The translations under genes were made by a program, and so were the position numbers. Of a stretch of 38,004 nucleotides of DNA, positions 8,628 through 16,692 are shown one piece after another. The stretch is from NCBI RefSeq assembly GCF_017643905.1, contig NZ_JAEPMO010000019.1, forward strand, positions 1 through 38,004, written 5' to 3'. The stretch comes from Marivita sp. Its GTDB lineage: Bacteria > Pseudomonadota > Alphaproteobacteria > Rhodobacterales > Rhodobacteraceae. Each line of letters begins with the position of its first letter. The first letter of the stretch is position 1. The notes under the pieces were generated by a model. It did not search any database. It worked only from the letters and a program-made list of their open reading frames with translations, and had not been told where the DNA came from.

Positions 8628-9443
8628 TCAAGTCTCTTGAGCGACGATGACCTCCACTTCCGCTCCGTCTAACGACGCCAGAAGATCGCCTTTGGGGCGC
8701 GCGTCGACGACGATCGAGTTAAGGTCAGCCATCTCTCCTACATGTGCCAACCCCTTCCGTCCAAACTTGCGCGAGTCGATCAGAAGGTGGCGTTTCGTCG
8801 CCCGGCTGAGCATCATCCGCTTCACCGCCGCAAAGCCACGGACCGTTTCCGAAGGCCCCTCGGATGATAACCCGGACGCGCCAATCATACAGCGGTCCAC
8901 GTTGAACCGTGCAAGAAATTCGAGGGTCTCAGTCCCGATGACTGCCGATTCCGCCGCGAGGTACTCGCCGGGACACAACAGAACCTCAGGAACACCATGG
9001 CCGATGGTCATGGCGACTGGGATCGAATTCGTGATCACCGTGCATTGCGTGCCGCGAAAGGCCAGAGCCCGCGCAAGTTGAATGGTGGTGGAGCCAGAAT
9101 CGATCATTACCGTCTCGCCGTCCTGAACCAATTCGGCGGCCTTGAGGCCGATCCGCTCGCGCTCGTCGACATGGGTGTTCGTACGTTCATCAAGGCCCGG
9201 ATAATGCCCCTGCGCTGGTGCAGACGCTCCGCCATGCGCACGTGAGATGAGGCCGTCGTCTGAAAGGGCATCCACATCCCGCCGCACTGTCTCGGTCGAG
9301 ACGTTGAAACGTCGGGCCAGCTCGCTGATACGCACATGTGGGCGCAACTTTAACTCGAGTAGGATTTGACGACGCCGGTCGGATTTTTTGAGCCGGACAG
9401 GTCCGATCTCTGCATTGAAATCCTGAGTTTCCGTGTTTGACAT
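8628..9443 (-). CDS. DeoR/GlpR-family transcriptional regulator
   Basis: DNA-binding regulator, 271 aa (family usually about 250-260). An N-terminal DeoR-type winged helix-turn-helix is visible at about residues 25-75 (RRQILLELK, ELARRFNVSTETVRRD). A C-terminal sugar-phosphate-sensing domain follows, with VMIDSGSTT and a conserved IGASG stretch. Family members usually repress sugar or polyol phosphate genes and release DNA when they bind a phosphorylated metabolite. It lies 54 bases upstream of phnD in the same direction, so it probably controls the phn-HAD operon, possibly ugp and the divergent Na+/Pi gene. The start ATG at 9443 follows the weak site CGGGACG. Confidence 0.88.
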   Translation of the reverse strand: MSNTETQDFNAEIGPVRLKKSDRRRQILLELKLRPHVRISELARRFNVSTETVRRDVDALSDDGLISRAHGGASAPAQGHYPGLDERTNTHVDERERIGLKAAELVQDGETVMIDSGSTTIQLARALAFRGTQCTVITNSIPVAMTIGHGVPEVLLCPGEYLAAESAVIGTETLEFLARFNVDRCMIGASGLSSEGPSETVRGFAAVKRMMLSRATKRHLLIDSRKFGRKGLAHVGEMADLNSIVVDARPKGDLLASLDGAEVEVIVAQET

Positions 9444-9494
9444 TGATCGTCCCGACTCGAATACCTCACCAGTTTTGTGGTCTTTCCTGCATTT

Positions 9495-9513
9495 TGCAAA
9501 TATTTTTGTTGCA
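9495..9513. promoter_or_regulatory. Candidate operator in the DeoR / Na+/Pi divergent promoter region
   Basis: Within the A/T-rich divergent intergenic region 9444-9610, TGCAA (9495-9499) and TTGCA (9509-9513) form a dyad around ATATTTTTG. The neighbouring T-rich runs resemble the A/T-rich sites of DeoR-family repressors. This is the most operator-like sequence between the two divergent genes. Assignment to the adjacent regulator is a guess from position. Confidence 0.3.
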
Positions 9514-9610
9514 TAAGCCTCAACAGAATGGTCAGATTTTTAGATAGACCAAGAAAAGAAGGTGTACTGTTCAACATGCCTCGACGTAATGCTGGTTCGG
9601 AAAACGCGAC

Positions 9611-11272
9611 ATGATTGTGCTTGCCGCACAACTTGCAGCGGCAGTGGCGCTGCTTCTTTGGTCGACGCGGCTGATCCGGACAGGTGTTGAACGCGCTTTC
9701 ATGCCCGAGCTGAAATCCGGACTAAAACGCCTCTCCGGAAACGCGATTTCCGCAGCCGCCGGGGGCAGTTTTGCAGCAATGGTCATGCAAAGCGCAACCG
9801 CCGTGGCCCTGATCAGCGCGGGCTTCGCCGTATCAGGCATGCTCGCTGCGCAAACGGCGCTTGCCTTGGTCCTTGGTGCCGAATTGGGTTCAGCCCTGAT
9901 GACGCGTGTTCTGATCTTGCCCGTCGACAGCATTCTTCCGTTCGTTCTTCTGATCGGGGTTACCGCGTTCTTCAAAGCCAACACCCGAAAGACCAAACAG
10001 GTCGGGCGTATCATCATCGGCTTGGCACTTGTTTTCATATCGCTGGGCATGATCCGCGAAGCGACCGCCCCAATTGGCGATAACGCGATTATCCAAAGCA
10101 TAGCGGCCTACTTCAGGGACGACCTTGTCAGCGCTTATGTGCTTGGTGCGGTTCTGACATGGGCCATGCATTCGAGCCTTGCAGCTGTTCTCACCTTTGC
10201 GACTTTTGCGGCAACAGGCCTGATCACAGCACCGGTTGCTGCCGCTTTGGTGATTGGTGCCAACCTAGGCGGAGCCGCAATTCCATTTGCGCTCTTGTGG
10301 AATGCCGAGCGCCCTGCCCGCCTTGTCGTCCTTGGAAACCTCGTGGCCCGCGGCTGCATGACGGTCGTTTTCCTGATCATCCTGATCAGCGGCACCGTAG
10401 ATCTTAGCCTGCTCGGCGGAAACGTGGCCAATCAGGTTGTTGCGCTGCATATACTGTTGAACGGAACACTTCTCCTTGTTGCGCTGCCATTGACCGGGAT
10501 CATCATCCGCATCGCCAATGCGACGCTGCCCCGCCACATCACGAAGGAGACGCCCTCTCTCAGCGCACTGGACGTCAACGCTCTCGATCATCCGCCTCTT
10601 GCATTGGCCTGCGCCCAACGAGAGCTGTTGCGAATGTCGGAGACAGTGCAGTCCATTCTCATCTCCGTGATGCATCTCTTCCGCAACTGGGATGCCGAAC
10701 AGGCGCGCATGATCGAGCGTCGTGAGGACGAAATCGACCGGATGCATTTCGAGACAAAGATTTACGTGTCTCGACTGCGCGAGAACAACATCGACCCCGA
10801 TCAGGACAAGAAAACGCTCGAGATCGTGGCAATGGCCAACAGCCTGGAAGAAGCTGCGGATCGCATTGCAACCAGCCTTGTCGGGTTGGCAAAAAAGATG
10901 TCGGACGAAGCCATCACCTTCTCCGATGAGGGCCTTGAAGACATTGCTCATTTTCACGACCAGATCGTCACCAACGGCCAGCTTGCGCTCAGCGTATTGA
11001 CCACCGGAGATGCCGAAGCGGCGCGTCAGCTCGTGGCCGAGAAAGACCGCATTCGCATCGAAGAGCAAAAACTGCAGGAACGCCATCTCAAACGGCTGCA
11101 ACGCGGGGGAATGGCAAGCATTGAAACCACCAACATCCATCAGGAAACCCTGCGTGTTCTCAAGCAGATCAACGCCGCGCTGACTTATGTCGCCTACCCC
11201 ATCGCCGAGGAAACCGGCGACTTGCTGGAAAGCCGTCTTGCCCGTCCTCGAACCGTTGGAGGAACAGCATGA
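9611..11272 (+). CDS. Na+/Pi cotransporter family protein with PhoU-like C-terminal domain
   Basis: Membrane protein of 553 aa in the NptA/YjbB family. Residues 1 to about 310 hold eight or nine hydrophobic segments with the duplicated Gln/Ser-rich signatures of Na+/Pi proteins (VMQSATAVALIS near residue 57 and HSSLAAVLTFATFAA near 186). Residues about 340-553 are a charged helical PhoU-like domain (LEEAADRIATSLVGLAKKMS). E. coli YjbB, of the same layout, is linked to phosphate export. Here an export role would dispose of phosphate released from imported esters; that is inference. The start ATG has only a weak upstream GGA. Its stop overlaps the Nudix start as ATGA. Confidence 0.85.
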   Translation: MIVLAAQLAAAVALLLWSTRLIRTGVERAFMPELKSGLKRLSGNAISAAAGGSFAAMVMQSATAVALISAGFAVSGMLAAQTALALVLGAELGSALMTRVLILPVDSILPFVLLIGVTAFFKANTRKTKQVGRIIIGLALVFISLGMIREATAPIGDNAIIQSIAAYFRDDLVSAYVLGAVLTWAMHSSLAAVLTFATFAATGLITAPVAAALVIGANLGGAAIPFALLWNAERPARLVVLGNLVARGCMTVVFLIILISGTVDLSLLGGNVANQVVALHILLNGTLLLVALPLTGIIIRIANATLPRHITKETPSLSALDVNALDHPPLALACAQRELLRMSETVQSILISVMHLFRNWDAEQARMIERREDEIDRMHFETKIYVSRLRENNIDPDQDKKTLEIVAMANSLEEAADRIATSLVGLAKKMSDEAITFSDEGLEDIAHFHDQIVTNGQLALSVLTTGDAEAARQLVAEKDRIRIEEQKLQERHLKRLQRGGMASIETTNIHQETLRVLKQINAALTYVAYPIAEETGDLLESRLARPRTVGGTA

Positions 11273-11742
11273 GCAAGGTCAAAGAAAAGCCCGTGATTGA
11301 TCAGATTGCCGCCCTGCCGGTGCATTGGGACAAGAACGGAAAACTGCGTGTTCTCATGGTGACATCGCGGGATCGCGGGCGCTGGGTGATGCCGAAAGGC
11401 TGGCAAATGGACGGAGCCAAGCCCTGGCAGGCTGCAGAAATTGAAGCTTTGGAAGAAGCCGGAGCTGTCGGGTTTATCTCGAACACACCGATTGGTCACT
11501 ACCACTATGACAAGCGGATGGACGACGGCACGAAAACGCGGTGCCGCGTCATTCTTTATCCAATGGTTGTCGAGAAACTCAAACGACGCTGGAAAGAACG
11601 CAAACAAAGAAAGCGCCATTGGTTTTCAGCACGAAAGGCGTCGAAGCTGGTCGAAGAAAAAGAGCTGTCGACCCTTCTGCGGGAAGTTGCAGAGAAAAAG
11701 AAGTTGGTCGCCATCATCGAAGACATGCGGAGGTCCGCGTAA
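11269..11742 (+). CDS. Nudix hydrolase, DIPP-like alphaproteobacterial type
   Basis: Cytoplasmic Nudix protein, 157 aa, starting with an ATGA overlap on the preceding gene. The Nudix box begins in PKGWQMDGAKPWQAA and ends in EALEEAGA. The catalytic E-x-x-E-E-x-G core is intact, but the first Glu (position 7 of the box) is Ala and the usual Arg before the core is Ile. The PKGW start resembles diphosphoinositol/diadenosine polyphosphate hydrolases, which cut phosphoanhydride bonds. The C-terminal third is very basic (KLKRRWKERKQRKRHW). Coupling with a Na+/Pi protein suggests a phosphorylated substrate, but the compound is unknown. Confidence 0.85.
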   Translation: MSKVKEKPVIDQIAALPVHWDKNGKLRVLMVTSRDRGRWVMPKGWQMDGAKPWQAAEIEALEEAGAVGFISNTPIGHYHYDKRMDDGTKTRCRVILYPMVVEKLKRRWKERKQRKRHWFSARKASKLVEEKELSTLLREVAEKKKLVAIIEDMRRSA

Positions 11743-11800
11743 TCACGAGCACGAAATAACCGGGAAACCCGGACAAACTGAAATCCAAGGGAGGAGAACC

Positions 11801-12826
11801 ATGAAGAAATTTACCACAACAGCTTTGGGGACCGCGATAGCGCTGGCTGCGTCAGTGTCGGCCGCGCAAGCTGATAAACTCACGCTCTATTGCTCCGCGC
11901 AGGAAGAGTGGTGCCAACTGATGGCACGTGGCTTTGAAGAAGCAACCGGGATCGACGTGGACATGACACGCAAATCCTCGGGAGAAACCTTTGCGCAAAT
12001 CCGCGCCGAAGCGTCCAACCCCAAAGGCGATGTCTGGTGGGGTGGCACGGGTGACCCGCATCTGCAGGCGGCTGAAGAAGGCCTGACGATGGAATATGTC
12101 TCCCCGATGCGCGATCAGTTGCATGACTGGGCCATTTCGCAGGCCGAAAGCGCCGGAAACCGGACCATCGGCATTTATTCCGGAGCGCTTGGATACGGCT
12201 ACAACACCGATCTTTTGGCCGCCAACAACCTGCCTGAACCGGCGTGCTGGAAGGACCTTCTGAAGCCCGAGTACAAAGGCCATGTCCAGATGGCGAACCC
12301 CAATTCATCGGGCACTGCGTACACCACGCTTGCGTCCATGGTGCAAATTTTCGGCGAGGACGAAGGCTTCGAGTACATGAAGGGCCTGCACGCCAACATC
12401 AACCAGTACACCAAGTCGGGCTCTGCCCCGATCAAGGCGGCGGGCCGGGGCGAAAGCACCATCGGTATCGTCTTTATGCATGACGCCGTAGCACAGGCCG
12501 TCGCAGGTTTCCCGATCAAGGTCGTCGCCCCCTGCGAAGGCACCGGCTACGAGATCGGCTCCATGTCGATCATCGACGGTGCCCGCAACGAGGAAGAAGC
12601 CAAGAAGTTCTATGACTGGGCGCTGAGCTCCGAGGCACAGAACCTCGCGCTTCAGGTCAACGCGTTCCAGGTTCCGTCCAACAAAGGCGCACAGACTTCG
12701 GAAAGCGCGCCGGATATGTCGACGATCAAGCTGATCAACTACGACTTCAAGAAGTATGGCTCGTCCGACGAACGCAAGCGGTTGCTGCAGAAGTGGGACG
12801 AAGACGTCTCGACCTTGCCGCAGTAA
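11801..12826 (+). CDS. ABC transporter periplasmic binding protein, AfuA/FbpA superfamily
   Basis: Periplasmic binding protein, 341 aa. The start at 11801 is chosen for its signal peptide (MKKFTTTALGTAIALAASVS, cleavage near AAQA-DK) and the strong site GGGAGGAGAA; an in-frame extension reaches back into the Nudix gene and is rejected. The family includes ferric-iron proteins (FbpA, FutA), 2-aminoethylphosphonate proteins and the hexose-phosphate protein AfuA. No Tyr-Tyr pair of the iron binders is present; the corresponding place reads FMHDAV (His227, Asp228). Together with the phosphatases that follow, this favours a phosphorylated organic ligand over iron, as inference. Cysteines lie at residues 31 and 38. 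A small CCGGG-AAA-CCCGG hairpin (11760-11772) precedes it. Confidence 0.85.
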   Translation: MKKFTTTALGTAIALAASVSAAQADKLTLYCSAQEEWCQLMARGFEEATGIDVDMTRKSSGETFAQIRAEASNPKGDVWWGGTGDPHLQAAEEGLTMEYVSPMRDQLHDWAISQAESAGNRTIGIYSGALGYGYNTDLLAANNLPEPACWKDLLKPEYKGHVQMANPNSSGTAYTTLASMVQIFGEDEGFEYMKGLHANINQYTKSGSAPIKAAGRGESTIGIVFMHDAVAQAVAGFPIKVVAPCEGTGYEIGSMSIIDGARNEEEAKKFYDWALSSEAQNLALQVNAFQVPSNKGAQTSESAPDMSTIKLINYDFKKYGSSDERKRLLQKWDEDVSTLPQ

Positions 12827-15043
12827 GTGCGCGCTTCGACGACTGATAAGACCTCCCACCCGGTACTGATCTTCTGGATCCTTGCCGGGTGGGTCGGGTA
12901 CTGCCTTCTGCCATGGTACATGGTGGAGGACGGTCTATGGTCGTTCGAGTGGCTCTTCGATGGCTATCCATTCGACGAAGATTATGCGCCTGCCGCCTTC
13001 TTGATCGGACAGGGCGAAAAGACTTGGCTCGCCCCTCTTCTCATCCCGCTGGCCCTGCCCCTTCTGGTGCTGGGCCGCGTTAAATCTGACCCGGTCTATT
13101 CCCGAATCCTGATCCTGTCAGGGACATTGGGATTCGGCTGGTTGATTGCACAGGGCTTCTCAATCGGCATTCGCGGCTTCAACTACGATTGGCTGGGCTC
13201 GCTTTTCGGCGACATTCGTCTGCGCCAGTTCGGCATGGGCTATGGCGCGATGATCTGCGCCACCGCTTTTCTATTTCTGCTGACCCAAGGCATCGCCGCC
13301 CGCGGGGCGATCAACGGCGACGTCTTCGTGGTCAGCGCGATTGGCGGCGTGATTACAATCGTGACCGCCTTCGTGTTCTTTCCCATCGCAAAGATGCTGT
13401 TCGCAGCGTTCGTGACAGAGGACGGCGCGTATTCCATTTCGGTCTTTTTTGCCAAGTTCTTTGACGACCGCCTTTGGGGGCTGGGGTGTTTGTGGGGTGC
13501 GCGATGCGGAGCCGCATGGAATTCGCTCTTCCTCGCCATCATGGTCGGATTCATCACAACGGCGCTCGGTCTTGCCTTCGCACTTGTCGTCACCCGCTCC
13601 GGCTTTCGCTACAAGCGTGCGTTGCGCGCCCTGACAGTTCTCCCGATCATCACCCCACCTTTCGTGATCGGCCTTGCGCTGATCCTGCTCTTTGGCCTGT
13701 CCGGCACAGTCACTCAGTTCGTCGCAGAACTCTTTGACCTGACACCTACACGATGGCTCTACGGGATGCCGGGTGTTCTGATCGCACAAACCCTTGCTTT
13801 TACCCCCATCGCCTTTCTGGTGTTGATCGGCGTTGTCGAAGGTGTGTCTCCTTCCATGGAAGAAGCCGCACAAACCTTGCGGGCAAACCGCTGGCAGACA
13901 TTCAAGACGGTCTCATTACCGTTGATGCGGCCCGGTCTCGCCAATGCGTTCCTGCTGGGCTTCATCGAAAGCATGGCCGATTTCGGCAATCCTCTGGTGC
14001 TTGGCGGCAATTTCGACGTGCTCTCGACCGAAATCTTCTTCGCCATCGTCGGCGCGCAATACGATCAGGGCCGCGCTGCTGTGCTGGCGATTGTGCTGCT
14101 GTTTTTCACCCTGTCGGCCTTTTACGCACAGCGCATGTGGCTCGGAAAGAAAAGTTACACCACTGTCACGGGCAAAGGAGATTCCGGGGTTCATCCGCTG
14201 ATGCCGAAAGGGCTGGCGATCCCGGTCATCGTCGTCGCACTTGGATGGGCACTCTTCACCGCGGCAGTCTATGCCATGATCATCTATGGCAGCGTGGTCG
14301 AGCTTTGGGGGGTCAACAACTCTCTCACCTTCAAGCACTATGTCACGGCGTTCTCGGTTCGGTTCGAAGAGGAAGGTATCCGCTGGACTGGAGCCGCGTG
14401 GGACAGCTTCTGGACCACCATCACCATCGCCGCGATTGCCGCCCCGCTCACAGCGGCGGTGGGTCTGGTGACCGCCTATCTGCTGACCCGCCAAAGCTTT
14501 GCCGGGAAAAACGCGTTCGAGTTCGGGACGATGCTGTCCTTTGCCATTCCCGGCACCGTGATCGGTGTCAGCTACATCCTTGCCTTCAACGTGCCGCCGA
14601 TTGAGATCACGGGAACCGGCGTGATCCTCGTGATCAGCTTCATCTTCCGCAACATGCCGGTGGGTGTGAGGGCTGGCATCGCCTCCATGTCACAACTCGA
14701 CCGGAGCCTTGATGAGTCCTCGCTCACGCTTGGCGCAAACTCGTGGCAAACCTTCCGCAGGGTCATCCTGCCGCTGCTGCGGCCCGCGATCCTGGCCGCG
14801 CTGGTTTACAGCTTTGTCCGGGCGATGACGGCGATTTCGGCGGTGATCTTTCTTGTCTCGGCCGAGTACGACATGGCGACCAGTTATATCATCGGTCGGG
14901 TCGAGAATAACGATTACGGCCTCGCCATCGCCTATTCCACCACGCTGATTTTCGTGATGCTGGCGGTCGTTGGCGCAATGCAGCTGATTGTCGGACGCAC
15001 CCAGATCGGGCGGCGGATGAGCCAGTCTCGGACCAATGTCTAG
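12827..15043 (+). CDS. ABC transporter permease, long two-domain fusion (AfuB/FbpB type)
   Basis: Inner-membrane permease, 738 aa. It carries two binding-protein-dependent permease domains, each with an EAA loop: MEEAAQTLRANRWQTFK near residue 345 and DESSLTLGANSWQTFR near residue 629, each followed by a LPL(M/L)RP element. About 230 residues with four or five extra membrane segments stand before the first domain, longer than the usual 500-560 aa FbpB-type fusion, but AfuB-type proteins of about this length are known. The GTG at 12827 abuts the TAA of the binding-protein gene. No clear Shine-Dalgarno sequence is present, and later ATGs would cut the first membrane segment. Confidence 0.88.
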   Translation: MRASTTDKTSHPVLIFWILAGWVGYCLLPWYMVEDGLWSFEWLFDGYPFDEDYAPAAFLIGQGEKTWLAPLLIPLALPLLVLGRVKSDPVYSRILILSGTLGFGWLIAQGFSIGIRGFNYDWLGSLFGDIRLRQFGMGYGAMICATAFLFLLTQGIAARGAINGDVFVVSAIGGVITIVTAFVFFPIAKMLFAAFVTEDGAYSISVFFAKFFDDRLWGLGCLWGARCGAAWNSLFLAIMVGFITTALGLAFALVVTRSGFRYKRALRALTVLPIITPPFVIGLALILLFGLSGTVTQFVAELFDLTPTRWLYGMPGVLIAQTLAFTPIAFLVLIGVVEGVSPSMEEAAQTLRANRWQTFKTVSLPLMRPGLANAFLLGFIESMADFGNPLVLGGNFDVLSTEIFFAIVGAQYDQGRAAVLAIVLLFFTLSAFYAQRMWLGKKSYTTVTGKGDSGVHPLMPKGLAIPVIVVALGWALFTAAVYAMIIYGSVVELWGVNNSLTFKHYVTAFSVRFEEEGIRWTGAAWDSFWTTITIAAIAAPLTAAVGLVTAYLLTRQSFAGKNAFEFGTMLSFAIPGTVIGVSYILAFNVPPIEITGTGVILVISFIFRNMPVGVRAGIASMSQLDRSLDESSLTLGANSWQTFRRVILPLLRPAILAALVYSFVRAMTAISAVIFLVSAEYDMATSYIIGRVENNDYGLAIAYSTTLIFVMLAVVGAMQLIVGRTQIGRRMSQSRTNV

Positions 15044-15054
15044 GAGATCCTGAG

Positions 15055-16116
15055 ATGACGATACAATCCAAAGCCGCGCCGGTCCGCTTTGACGGAGTCT
15101 CCAAGGTTTTCGGCAAAGACGTCCGGGCAGTCGACAATATCGACCTGCATGTCGATGCTGGCAAACTGGTGACCCTTCTGGGTCCGTCTGGCTGCGGCAA
15201 GACCACAACACTGCGGATGATCGCAGGGCTTGAGATGGCGACATCCGGCAAGATACTGATCGGTGACCGCGATGTGACCAAGCTACCGGCGACCGACCGC
15301 GATGTGTCGATGGTATTTCAATCCTACGCGCTCTTCCCGCATATGACGGTATTGGAGAACGTCATGTATGGCCTGACCTTCTCGGGCTTCGCCAAGCCGG
15401 AAGCCCGCAGTCGCGCACTTGCGGGTCTGGACCTTGTAGGCCTCAAAGGTTTTGACAGCCGCCTACCGTCCGAACTGTCCGGCGGCCAGCAGCAGCGCGT
15501 GGCCGTTGCGCGGGCGCTGGTTCTGGAACCGCAGGTACTGCTCTTCGACGAACCTCTGTCCAACCTCGACGCAAAGCTGCGCCGTCAGGTACGCGAAGAC
15601 ATCCGTGCGATCCAGAAAGACCTTGGTCTGACGGTGGTTTATGTGACCCATGATCAGGAAGAGGCGCTGGCCGTGTCGGATGAGATCGTCGTGATGCGCA
15701 ACGCGGCCATTGCCCAGATGGGCACACCGCGTCAGCTCTACGATGCCCCAAATGACCGGTTTGTCGCCGACTTCATCGGTGAGGCAAACCTGCTGCCCTG
15801 CGAGATCGTCTCGGTCGATGGCGACATGGCCACCATCGAGATCGAAGGCTATCGCCACACCCTGCCGTCGCGTGGTCTGTCGCCCGGCGCGGCAACCATC
15901 GCCGTGCGACCGTCTCGGCTGGTGATTGACACGGAACAGGGTGTTCCCGCTACTGTTGCCAAGGCGACCTATGTGGGCGTGCGGATGGAATACACGCTTA
16001 CCGGAAAATTCGGTCAGGTCTTCGCAGTCCATGACAATGTCGATACACCGCTTGAACCCGGAACCGAAGTGCGGATGGGGTTTGCGGCCAAAGGCCCGGT
16101 ACTCTTGCCCGAATAA
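15055..16116 (+). CDS. ABC transporter ATP-binding protein (AfuC/FbpC/PotA type)
   Basis: Cytoplasmic ATPase, 353 aa, with GGAG overlapping the permease stop as ribosome binding site. Walker A GPSGCGKTTT lies near residue 42, the Q-loop in VFQSYALFPH, the signature LSGGQQQRVA near residue 142, Walker [14 protein letters not shown] near residue 161 and the H-loop THDQEEA near residue 198. A TOBE-type C-terminal domain follows. It completes the importer with the two preceding genes. Its TAA is followed at once by the ATG of the histidine-phosphatase gene, so the four form one operon. Confidence 0.9.
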   Translation: MTIQSKAAPVRFDGVSKVFGKDVRAVDNIDLHVDAGKLVTLLGPSGCGKTTTLRMIAGLEMATSGKILIGDRDVTKLPATDRDVSMVFQSYALFPHMTVLENVMYGLTFSGFAKPEARSRALAGLDLVGLKGFDSRLPSELSGGQQQRVAVARALVLEPQVLLFDEPLSNLDAKLRRQVREDIRAIQKDLGLTVVYVTHDQEEALAVSDEIVVMRNAAIAQMGTPRQLYDAPNDRFVADFIGEANLLPCEIVSVDGDMATIEIEGYRHTLPSRGLSPGAATIAVRPSRLVIDTEQGVPATVAKATYVGVRMEYTLTGKFGQVFAVHDNVDTPLEPGTEVRMGFAAKGPVLLPE

Positions 16117-16683
16117 ATGCCACGCCTTTTGATCATCACGCATCCAGAGGTCGTCGTTGACCCCCATATCCCTGTGCGTGACTGGGGCTTGAACGAAACC
16201 GGTCGGCACCGGGCCGCGCTGTTTGCCGGGTCGGATCAGATGGCGTCAGTCACGCATATCTGGTCCAGCACCGAAACAAAGGCGTGCGAAACGGCCGTTA
16301 TTCTTGCCCGACCTCGCGATCTGCCCATCGCCGTGGATGCGCGGCTTGGCGAGAACGACCGAAGCGCAACAGGCTTTCTGCCGCCTCCACGTTTCGAAGC
16401 CGCCGCCGATGCGTTCTTTGTCAACCCTGAGACAAGCTTCAAAGGCTGGGAAACCGCACGTGCTGCCCAAGCGCGGATTGTGCAGGCCGTACACGACATC
16501 ACGGCGCAGCATAAAGATGGCGATCTGGCCATTGTCACACATGGCGCTGTGGGCACCCTGCTCTACTGCCAGCTGTGCGGCCTGGAGATCGACCGCGCCC
16601 ATGATCAGCCGGGACAGGGTCACTATTGGACCGCAGATCTGGCGTCCCTGCGTCCAGATCACGGGTGGAGGCCAATAGCCTGA
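16117..16683 (+). CDS. Histidine-phosphatase-superfamily protein with altered active-site motif
   Basis: Cytoplasmic protein of 188 aa in the phosphoglycerate-mutase-like superfamily. The family motif R-H-G near the N-terminus reads T-H-P here (IITHPEV, His9). The second catalytic histidine is kept (IVTHGAVGTLL, His142), and the conserved Arg of the S-x-x-x-R-A motif is Lys55 (SSTETKACETA). The nucleophile is therefore present but two phosphate-binding Arg positions are changed. The ATG abuts the ATPase stop, so it belongs to the importer operon. A phosphatase on the imported compound is the simplest reading; loss or change of activity is possible. Confidence 0.8.
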   Translation: MPRLLIITHPEVVVDPHIPVRDWGLNETGRHRAALFAGSDQMASVTHIWSSTETKACETAVILARPRDLPIAVDARLGENDRSATGFLPPPRFEAAADAFFVNPETSFKGWETARAAQARIVQAVHDITAQHKDGDLAIVTHGAVGTLLYCQLCGLEIDRAHDQPGQGHYWTADLASLRPDHGWRPIA

Positions 16684-16692
16684 CCCGTTGCG

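Noticed and set aside
9576-9614. A 12-codon leader peptide ending in an ATGA overlap with the Na+/Pi gene.
   Set aside because: No ribosome binding site at a suitable distance and no regulatory codon run; likely chance.
11441-11800. N-terminal extension of the AfuA-like binding protein.
   Set aside because: It would overlap the Nudix gene in another frame and bury the signal peptide; the ATG at 11801 has a strong ribosome binding site.
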